A DNA stretch of 5,191 bases from Acidimicrobiaceae bacterium (GTDB lineage: Bacteria > Actinomycetota > Acidimicrobiia > Acidimicrobiales > Palsa-688): contig JAUTXM010000145.1 of the NCBI GenBank assembly GCA_030838025.1, positions 1 through 5,191 of the forward strand, given 5' to 3'. A program made the position numbers and the translations under genes. This document shows, piece after piece, positions 1 through 4,534 of the stretch (the first letter of the stretch is position 1; each line of letters begins with the position of its first letter). The notes beneath the pieces were generated by a model. That model saw nothing but the letters and a program-made list of their open reading frames with translations. It was not told the DNA's origin and did not search any database.

Positions 1-25
1 CCCGACGGAGCCAAAACGGGTTCCA

Positions 26-748
26 TCAGTCAGCCGCAACCTTCGACGCGTGCCGCTGGACCATCTCCTCTGCCAGTTCGTGCAGTTTGCGGTTGCTGCG
101 CTGGGAGGCCCGGCGGAGCACGTTGAACGCTTCTTCTGATGACATGCCACTCTGCGCGATGAGTATCCCCTTTGCCTGTCCGATCACGTCGCGCCGCTCC
201 AAGGCAATGGAGAGGTGACGGGCGAGCTCAGTCGCCCGCTGCAGCGCAGCCGCATTGGCCAGGGTAATGGCCGCCTGGGTGGCGAACGTACGGCCGACTC
301 CGACCGCGTGGTCGAAACCCGATGGCGTCGTGGAGTACAGGTTCAAGGCTCCGACCGGCTCGTCGAGGGCGACAAGGGGCAATGACAGCGAGCTACGGAC
401 GCCGTGGTCGATCGCAGTCGGCACCAGGTTCGGCCACCGGGCTTCGTCCAAATACGAGTCCACCTTCACGATGGTCTGGAGACGCACCGCATCGAGGCAC
501 GGCCCTTCGTCAGACGCGTACTGGCGTTGATCGACATCCCACGCCATTTCGCCGGTGGACACTGACGTGCTCGGCTGGCCGTCGTGCATGACCGTTACAC
601 TGGCGGAGTCGCAGCCCGGGATGCTCGCCTGGGCAAGCTGGGCCACCGCATCGAGGGTCTCCTCGATGCTCTGGCCGGCGAACAGGATCCTCGCCAACGA
701 CAGAAGCGACTCGGTGACGGGCCCCTCTGCGGTCAGATCGGACGACAT
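26..748 (-). CDS. GAF-ANTAR domain RNA-binding antiterminator-type regulator
   Basis: Predicted 240-residue cytoplasmic regulator. A GAF sensor domain spans roughly residues 28-170, with the typical actinobacterial stretches IPGCDSASVTVM (43-54) and ASDEGPCLDAVR (78-89). A C-terminal ANTAR domain spans about 172-234 and includes RRDVIGQAKGILIAQ (185-199) and MSSEEAFNVLRRASQ (202-216). Known ANTAR proteins bind paired hexaloop stem-loops in nascent RNA and prevent termination; the GAF ligand here is unknown. I chose the ATG at 748 because family similarity begins there (MSSDLTAEGPV) and GGAG lies 4 bases upstream. An in-frame TTG at 928 would add 60 residues rich in Arg and Cys, encoded by tandem repeats, which do not look like a domain. 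The gene is 247 bases downstream of mreB on the same strand, so it probably has its own promoter. Local G+C appears somewhat lower than in the protease gene. The family call is strong; the targets are unknown. Confidence 0.9.
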   Translation of the reverse strand: MSSDLTAEGPVTESLLSLARILFAGQSIEETLDAVAQLAQASIPGCDSASVTVMHDGQPSTSVSTGEMAWDVDQRQYASDEGPCLDAVRLQTIVKVDSYLDEARWPNLVPTAIDHGVRSSLSLPLVALDEPVGALNLYSTTPSGFDHAVGVGRTFATQAAITLANAAALQRATELARHLSIALERRDVIGQAKGILIAQSGMSSEEAFNVLRRASQRSNRKLHELAEEMVQRHASKVAAD

Positions 749-846
749 GGTGCTCCGGCAGGCACGGCGGCCACAGCAGGCGCCGCGGCCACGACAGGCA
801 CGGCGGCCGCGACGCGTACGACAGGCATGGCCAGCGCTATCGGCAT
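733..846 (-). CDS. possible 37-aa hydrophobic upstream ORF (doubtful)
   Basis: A short ATG-started frame of 37 residues beginning MPIALAMPVVRVAAAVPVV and ending GAPCRPI. It is almost entirely Ala, Val and Pro, made of repeated VPVVAA-like hexapeptides. Its TGA lies 13 bases inside the GAF-ANTAR gene in another frame, so its ribosomes would terminate next to that gene's ATG. It could be a leader peptide, a short membrane-inserting peptide, or simply what an 18-base G+C-rich repeat reads like in one frame. I see no good ribosome binding site for it. All three minus-strand frames are open over the repeat, which weakens the case for coding. I do not recognise a family. Confidence 0.15.
   Translation of the reverse strand: MPIALAMPVVRVAAAVPVVAAAPAVAAVPAGAPCRPI
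749..828 (-). repeat. imperfect 18-base tandem repeats upstream of the GAF-ANTAR gene
   Basis: Read on the minus strand, four units run back to back. They start at 828 (27 bases, carrying an extra 9), 801, 783 and 765. The cores are ATGCCTGTCGT, GTGCCTGTCGTGGCCGCG, GCGCCTGCTGTGGCCGCC and GTGCCTGCCGGAG. The last unit supplies the GGAG that may serve as ribosome binding site for the ATG at 748. Replication slippage is the simplest origin. A change in copy number would alter the leader of the regulator but not its coding sequence, given the chosen start. Confidence 0.6.
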
Positions 847-964
847 TGCGCTCGAGCTCCTCGGTTGTGAGCCACCTGACTGATTCGTCACCCAAAAGGT
901 CCCGAATCACAGATGCCTGGGGTCTCAAGCAATGCGACTTGAACGATCAAACTACCGATCGCCA

Positions 965-1008
965 AGCGGCTCGTGAAGCCCCAACCTTACTGGAGCTAGC
1001 GAGCCGCT
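965..1008 (-). terminator. candidate stem-loop at the 3' end of mreB
   Basis: AGCGGCTCG at 965-973 and CGAGCCGCT at 1000-1008 form a perfect 9-base-pair, G+C-rich stem with a 26-base loop that contains the mreB TAG. On the minus strand the stem is followed by a moderately T-rich stretch (GGTAGTTTGATCGTT) but not a true U-tract. The long loop makes this a weak intrinsic terminator. It may instead be a 3'-end stabilising structure. Most of the other bases between mreB and the next gene (about 829-964) show nothing I can name. That stretch is visibly less G+C-rich, which would suit a promoter, but no convincing -10/-35 pair was found. Confidence 0.3.
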
Positions 1009-2000
1009 CCCATGAACATCACCTTGAGCGACTCAAACGCCTCAAGGCAGCGGCCCGCGCCGAGCACCACGCACTCCAGCGGCGCCTCGACCAGATGAAC
1101 CGGAACCGCGGTGTCCTCGGCCAGGCGGCGGTCGAGTCCTCGCAGCATCCCGCCCCCGCCGACGAGGTGGATTCCCTGCAGGATCAGGTCCTGGGCCAAC
1201 TCGGGCGGAGCCATGCCGAGGCACTTGACGACGGAATCGACGATGGCGCTGACCTGTTCCTCGAGCGCCTCGCGAACCTCCTCGGGCGACAAGATCACGG
1301 TCTTGGGCAAGCCGCTCATGAGGTCGCGACCACGCACCTCGGCCTTCATCTCGTCGGCGAGGGGCCACGCCGAACCGATCGCCATCTTGATCTCTTCGGC
1401 CGTCCGCTCGCCCACTGCGATCCCGTACTCACGCCGCACGTAGGTCTGGATCGTGGCGTCCATGTCGAAGCCGCCCACCCGGATGGCCTGCAGGGCGACG
1501 ATGCCGCCCAGGGAGATCACCGCCGTCTCGGTCGTGCCGCCGCCGACATCGACGATCATGTTGCCCAACGGTTCGTGGATCGGCAGCCCGGCGCCGATGG
1601 CGGCGGCCATGGGCTGCTCGATCAGGTAGGCCCCGGTCGCCCCGGCGCCGCGCGCCGCCTCTTCGACCGCTCGCCGTTCGACCTCGGTGATCGCCGAGGG
1701 AACGCAGATCAGCACGCGGGGACGGTTGAAGCGCGACACGCCGGCGCGTTGGAGCAACAGCCGGATCATGCGCTGGGTGATGTCGAAGTCGGTAATGGCG
1801 CCTTTGCGCAACGGCCGCACCGCCACGATGTAGCCGGGCGTACGGCCGATCATCTGCCACGCTTCCTGGCCCATGGCGAGTACGTCATGGGTGCGCGAGT
1901 TCAACGCGATGACCGTTGGCTCGTTGAGCACGATCCCGCGACCTCGGGCGTAGACCAGGGTATTGGCCGTACCCAGGTCGATGGCCAGGTCCCTAGCCAG
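996..2000 (-). CDS. mreB: MreB/Mbl-family rod-shape actin homologue, apparent CTG start
   Basis: A 334-residue bacterial actin that polymerises on ATP at the inner membrane and guides lateral wall synthesis. Family landmarks are in order: phosphate-1 loop DLGTANT (8-14), NEPTVIAL (26-33), VPSAITEVERRAV (101-113), IEQPMAAAIG (127-136), phosphate-2 loop DVGGGTTE (151-158) and the adenosine motif LVGGGGMLRGLD (279-290). A start at the GTG at 1931 would delete the phosphate-1 loop, so that start is wrong. The frame upstream of it carries the conserved ARDLAIDLGTANTLVYARGR and then reaches an in-frame TAG at about 2060 without any ATG, GTG or TTG. The only sensible start is CTG at 2000-1998, 6 bases after AGGAGG, giving (M)ARDLAIDLG, which is how such proteins normally begin. 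It overlaps the stop of the upstream gene by 8 bases (CTGGCTAG). Length is normal for the family. No mreC or mreD follows. The family is certain; the start depends on the base at 2000 being read correctly. Confidence 0.93.
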   Translation of the reverse strand: MARDLAIDLGTANTLVYARGRGIVLNEPTVIALNSRTHDVLAMGQEAWQMIGRTPGYIVAVRPLRKGAITDFDITQRMIRLLLQRAGVSRFNRPRVLICVPSAITEVERRAVEEAARGAGATGAYLIEQPMAAAIGAGLPIHEPLGNMIVDVGGGTTETAVISLGGIVALQAIRVGGFDMDATIQTYVRREYGIAVGERTAEEIKMAIGSAWPLADEMKAEVRGRDLMSGLPKTVILSPEEVREALEEQVSAIVDSVVKCLGMAPPELAQDLILQGIHLVGGGGMLRGLDRRLAEDTAVPVHLVEAPLECVVLGAGRCLEAFESLKVMFMGAAR

Positions 2001-2574
2001 GTTCGTCCTCCTGATGCGGCCACGGGGCCCGGGCCTCGTTGCGTCGACCGTCTTCTACCGGTAGTGCGACCACATTGGTCGGCTGGGTCGTCGGCTCGGT
2101 CGAGAAGCTTTCCCCTGCCGACTCGCCCGACGACACCGACGGCGACACCGCCGAGGACGATGACGGCGATCCCAACCGTTTCACCGTTGGACCACGGTGC
2201 AGCGCCTGGTCCTGACTCTGGCGCTGCGGCGTCCCCAGGGAAGCTCCCGCCGGCGATCCCGCCCCGGCCCGATCGCGCGGCGACGCGGCGCGCCGAGCGC
2301 GCCCGGCGCCACCGGCGCCACCGGTGCGCATCGCGGGTCGAGGTCCCCCATCGCGGGTCCCCTCGGTCGGCACCACACGCGACCCTTGCGATCCGGCACC
2401 GGGGTCCCGACGTTCGGGCTCCAGCGCCCTCAACTCGCGGCTGAACATTTCGATCCCCGCCTCGAGTGATTTCGGCCGGCGGTGATGCAGCAGCACGAAG
2501 GCGCTGACCACCGTTGCCGCCACGATCGCGCCGACCACATAGAACAGATTGGAAAGGACCATCCCTGCGATCAT
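1993..2574 (-). CDS. single-pass membrane protein with long disordered tail, between moaE and mreB
   Basis: A 193-residue protein I cannot assign to a named family. Residues 5-29 (VLSNLFYVVGAIVAATVVSA and on) form one hydrophobic helix. A positively charged HHRRPK and a possible amphipathic segment SLEAGIEMFSRELRALEPE (36-54) follow, suggesting that the tail is cytoplasmic. From about 55 the chain is low complexity: Gly/Arg/Ala-rich (72-115), then Ser-rich (136-160), ending in acidic QEDEPG. The ATG at 2574 overlaps the moaE stop as ATGA, and a purine-rich run with GGAGG 8 bases upstream supports it. The 3' end overlaps mreB by 8 bases. The position invites the guess that it is a membrane partner or tether for MreB, but only context supports that. 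In the tail another frame also reads as hydrophobic, so the reading frame past about residue 130 is less certain than the N-terminus. Confidence 0.75.
   Translation of the reverse strand: MIAGMVLSNLFYVVGAIVAATVVSAFVLLHHRRPKSLEAGIEMFSRELRALEPERRDPGAGSQGSRVVPTEGTRDGGPRPAMRTGGAGGAGRARRAASPRDRAGAGSPAGASLGTPQRQSQDQALHRGPTVKRLGSPSSSSAVSPSVSSGESAGESFSTEPTTQPTNVVALPVEDGRRNEARAPWPHQEDEPG
2001..2012 (-). promoter_or_regulatory. strong Shine-Dalgarno that fixes the mreB CTG start
   Basis: On the minus strand TCAGGAGG precedes ACGAAC and then CTG. The AGGAGG core (2007-2012) is a full anti-SD match, and its 6-base spacing points to the CTG at 2000. It lies inside the last codons of the upstream membrane-protein gene, so ribosomes finishing that gene at the TAG (1993-1995) are already in position to reinitiate. 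Confidence 0.75.
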
Positions 2575-3074
2575 GAGGGCACCCTCCCCTCCTCCTCAAT
2601 GGTGGCGATATCCGAAGCGTCGGTCCCCCAGCCCACTCCACCTTCCCACGTCTCGCGCTTCCATATGGGGACCGTCGATTTCAGCGTGTCGATGCACCAC
2701 CGGGCCGCCTCGAACGCCACCGCGCGATGGGGCGCCGAAACAACCACGATCACCGAGCACTCGCCGACCTGCAACCGGCCCACCCGGTGCAGCAGGGCAA
2801 CCCGTCCGAGATCGCTCCACCGCCGCCGCGCCTCGGCCGCGATCGCCTCCAGCCGGGCCCGCCCAGCCTCCTCATACGCCTCGTACTCCAACTCGGTGAC
2901 CCCTGCGCGGCCGTCGGCGTGGTCGCGGACCGTCCCGCTGAAGAGCACCTCGGCGCCACAACCTGGTAGCACCGACCACGCCAGCGCCTCGGTCGCCGGC
3001 AACGCACGATCGGTCAGCGCGATCCAGTCGTCGCCGCTGCCGGGGCTCTCCGATCCATCCACAGCGTTACCCAC
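2571..3074 (-). CDS. moaE: molybdopterin synthase large subunit MoaE
   Basis: A 167-residue cytoplasmic protein. With the thiocarboxylated small subunit MoaD, MoaE inserts two sulfurs into cyclic pyranopterin monophosphate to give molybdopterin, for molybdenum cofactor. Family motifs: VLFSGTVRDH (43-52), the E-Y-E segment LEYEAY (62-67), LGRVALLHRVGRLQVGE (89-105), SAPHRAVAFEA (113-123) and TLKSTVPIWKRE (130-141). K132 and K139 match the two conserved active-site lysines of the family. Length is close to the usual 140-155 plus a short N-terminal extension. The frame stays open much further upstream, antisense to the protease gene, but that part is a shadow. I prefer GTG at 3074; GTG at 3062 also fits and would remove four residues. 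Neither has a good Shine-Dalgarno, and a TACCAT -10-like box ends 6 bases before 3074, suggesting leaderless translation. First gene of the unit with the membrane protein and mreB. moaD is not in view. Confidence 0.93.
   Translation of the reverse strand: MGNAVDGSESPGSGDDWIALTDRALPATEALAWSVLPGCGAEVLFSGTVRDHADGRAGVTELEYEAYEEAGRARLEAIAAEARRRWSDLGRVALLHRVGRLQVGECSVIVVVSAPHRAVAFEAARWCIDTLKSTVPIWKRETWEGGVGWGTDASDIATIEEEGRVPS
2582..2597 (-). promoter_or_regulatory. purine-rich ribosome binding site of the membrane-protein gene
   Basis: On the minus strand GAGGAGGAGGGGAGGG ends 7 bases before the ATG at 2574. The nearest GGAGG (2583-2587) has 8-base spacing. It is embedded in the moaE codons for the C-terminal EEEGR. 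The adjacent GAGGGTGCCCTC is self-complementary and could form a small hairpin that occludes the site until a ribosome translating moaE opens it; that last point is inference. Confidence 0.6.
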
Positions 3075-3086
3075 AGCCCAATGGTA
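3075..3086 (-). promoter_or_regulatory. possible leaderless -10 box for moaE and the mreB unit
   Basis: On the minus strand TACCAT (3081-3086) fits TAnnnT and ends 6 bases before the GTG at 3074, the spacing expected if transcription starts at or next to the start codon. No convincing -35 is seen. This would be the only promoter visible for the three-gene unit. Confidence 0.3.
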
Positions 3087-3165
3087 AGGCCCGGCGTGGC
3101 CGCGTCGTGTCCACTGGCGCCACATTCGCCGGGCGGCGCGACCGCAGCGCGGGAAGTTACCCCGA

Positions 3166-3180
3166 TAACCTGGCGTTTTA
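3166..3180 (+). promoter_or_regulatory. possible -10 box for the HtrA-like protease gene
   Basis: TAACCT at 3166-3171 is followed by 9 bases and the GTG start. There is no Shine-Dalgarno in GGCGTTTTA, so a leaderless or near-leaderless message is likely. A small GTTA/TAAC inverted pair (3156-3159 and 3166-3169) overlaps the box. No clear -35 was found. The 106 bases at 3075-3180 are all that separate the two divergent genes, so both promoters must sit here or inside the genes. Confidence 0.3.
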
Positions 3181-4515
3181 GTGGATCCTGACGACGGGCT
3201 GGAAGCGGACGAGCCACTTTTCCCGTGGCTTCCGCCCGACGATCGCCTGTGGCGCCACCCATCGGAACTAGCCGGCAGTCTCCCCCTTTCCGCCTCGCCC
3301 GGAGCCTCCGCCTCGGCCTCCGCCTCGGCTTCAGGTTCAGGTTCGGCTTCGGGTTCGACGACCGGTCGAAGCGGCGGCGCCCGCACGGGGATCGGGACCA
3401 TTCCCGGCCTGAGCCCCCGTGACATCGACCGGCGCCTCTGGACCGTGGCACTGCTGGCGGGCGTCGTGGGCGCCCTGCTCGCGTCGGGTGCCGGCGTGGT
3501 GGCGGGCCAATACCACCGGTCGACGACGGTGGTCCGGCCCATCGAGCAGCTGGTGGACCCGAGCAGCCCGTACGTGACCATCGGCACCAGCCCGAAGCCC
3601 GAGGACGTGGTCGGCAGCATCGCCGATCACTTGAAGCCCTCGATCGTCGAGCTCCTCGTCAACGGCAACCCGGCCACGGGCAGCGGCTCGGGCGTCATCT
3701 TCCGCAGCGACGGCTACATATTGACCAACCAGCACGTGGTCGACGGAGCCCAGTCCCTCGTCGCGGTGACCTTCGACGGACGCCACGTCAACTGCCGCCT
3801 GGTCGGCACCGACCGAGCCACCGACATCGCCGTGGTGAAGATGCAGGACACCAAGTCCCGCCTCGTCGCCACGCTCGGGACCTCCACCCAGCTCCGGGTG
3901 GGCCAGATGGCGATCGCCATCGGCTCGCCCGTGAGCCTGTCCGGCGGCCATTCGGTGACGACGGGCATCATCAGCGCCGTTGACCTCCATGTCAGCTCGA
4001 CGAACGGGCCTCCGCTGCTCGACATGATCAAGACCGACGCCACCATCGAGCCTGGCAGCAGCGGCGGGGCGCTCGTCGACTCCAGCGGCATGGTGGTCGG
4101 CATCACCACGGCCATCGCGCTCTCGGATCAGTCCACGACCCTCGCCCTGGCCACGCCGATCGAAGTGGCCCAAGACGTCGCCAACCAGCTGCTCGCCACC
4201 GGGAAGGTGACCCACACCTGGCTCGGCGTGCAGGGCACCGATCTCGACAGCGCCACCGGCCGGGCGCTCGGGATCGAGCGGGGGACGGTGGTGCAGGACG
4301 TCGACAGCCATAGCCCCGCGGCCCGGGCGGGCGTGGCAACCGGGGACGTCATCACCATGTTCGCGGGCCAGTCGATCGACTCCGAGGGCACCCTGGAAAC
4401 AGTCGTTCGCCAGCACCGTCCCGGCGACCAGGTCAACCTCACGTACATCCACGAGGGCGATGCCCACGCGACCAACGTGGTCCTGCTCGAACGCCCCGTT
4501 CCCGACTACCCCTAA
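3181..4515 (+). CDS. membrane-anchored HtrA/DegP-like serine protease with one PDZ domain
   Basis: A 444-residue protease, probably acting outside the membrane on misfolded or signalling proteins. From the N-terminus: a cytosolic segment with PWLPPDDRLWRHPSEL (15-30); a Ser/Ala/Gly low-complexity linker (37-69); one membrane helix at about 87-109 preceded by DIDRRLW, placing the rest outside; a trypsin-like domain at about 140-340; and a PDZ domain at about 345-437. The catalytic triad reads H185 (LTNQHVVDGA), D215 (ATDIAVVK) and S294 in PGSSGGAL, where the family more often has GNSGG. IKTDATIEPGSSGG is typical of HtrA. Start is GTG at 3181, chosen because the N-terminal motif begins soon after and an internal start would lose it; there is no Shine-Dalgarno. 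It is divergent from moaE and convergent with the SDR gene. It resembles the actinobacterial HtrA/PepD group, but the sequence does not decide which paralogue it is, so no symbol is given. Confidence 0.95.
   Translation: MDPDDGLEADEPLFPWLPPDDRLWRHPSELAGSLPLSASPGASASASASASGSGSASGSTTGRSGGARTGIGTIPGLSPRDIDRRLWTVALLAGVVGALLASGAGVVAGQYHRSTTVVRPIEQLVDPSSPYVTIGTSPKPEDVVGSIADHLKPSIVELLVNGNPATGSGSGVIFRSDGYILTNQHVVDGAQSLVAVTFDGRHVNCRLVGTDRATDIAVVKMQDTKSRLVATLGTSTQLRVGQMAIAIGSPVSLSGGHSVTTGIISAVDLHVSSTNGPPLLDMIKTDATIEPGSSGGALVDSSGMVVGITTAIALSDQSTTLALATPIEVAQDVANQLLATGKVTHTWLGVQGTDLDSATGRALGIERGTVVQDVDSHSPAARAGVATGDVITMFAGQSIDSEGTLETVVRQHRPGDQVNLTYIHEGDAHATNVVLLERPVPDYP
3304..3357 (+). repeat. hexanucleotide repeat encoding the Ala/Ser/Gly linker of the protease
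   Basis: Nine tandem variants of GCCTCS or GGTTCR encode residues 42-59 as alternating Ala-Ser then Gly-Ser. The 6-base unit keeps the frame on copy-number change, so slippage would only alter linker length between the cytosolic motif and the membrane helix. The antisense frame reads as a Glu/Ala/Pro repeat and is an artefact of the same unit. Confidence 0.8.
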
Positions 4516-4534
4516 AAACCGAGGCTCAACCCGG
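4513..4534 (-). terminator. candidate intrinsic terminator of the SDR gene
   Basis: On the minus strand CCGGG-TTGAGC-CCTCGG-like pairing (4534 to 4519) gives a 5-base-pair stem with one G-U pair and a 6-base loop holding the SDR gene's TGA, directly followed by TTTTT (4514-4518). The T-run is the complement of the protease stop codon and its following As. The stem is short, so efficiency is doubtful. I see no matching terminator for the plus-strand protease. Confidence 0.4.

Noticed and set aside
1..25. CCCG/CGGG arms (1-4 and 17-20) after the GAF-ANTAR stop as a terminator
   Set aside because: Only 4 pairs, a 12-base loop and no T-run visible before the window edge.
749..928. 60-residue N-terminal extension of the GAF-ANTAR protein from TTG at 928
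   Set aside because: The Arg/Cys-rich sequence comes from the 18-base repeat, and family members begin near the ATG at 748. The first 30 residues (RDLLGDESVRWLTTEELE region) do look somewhat protein-like, so a lost or frameshifted N-terminus cannot be fully excluded.
2305..2359. GGCGCCACC tandem pair (2305-2322) and CATCGCGGGTC direct repeat (2329-2339, 2349-2359)
   Set aside because: Short repeats inside the low-complexity tail of the membrane protein. Explained by Gly/Ala/Arg codon bias rather than by a binding-site array.
555..2444. 629-codon open frame on the plus strand opposite mreB and the GAF-ANTAR gene
   Set aside because: It lies antisense to mreB and the 5' part of the regulator gene, both with clear family motifs. 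Its translation is Arg/Asp/His/Pro-rich without domain character, as expected for the opposite strand of G+C-rich codons.
1901..2641. 246-codon minus-strand frame overlapping the membrane protein and the mreB start
   Set aside because: It has a short hydrophobic stretch (about 2130-2180), but otherwise reads as Arg/Gly-rich, ends inside mreB out of frame, and lacks the ATGA coupling and ribosome site of the chosen frame.
3075..3620. N-terminal extension of moaE to 349 residues
   Set aside because: The extra 182 residues are antisense to the protease gene and contain only Glu/Ala/Pro repeats and Arg/Ser-rich sequence. MoaE proteins are about 150 residues.
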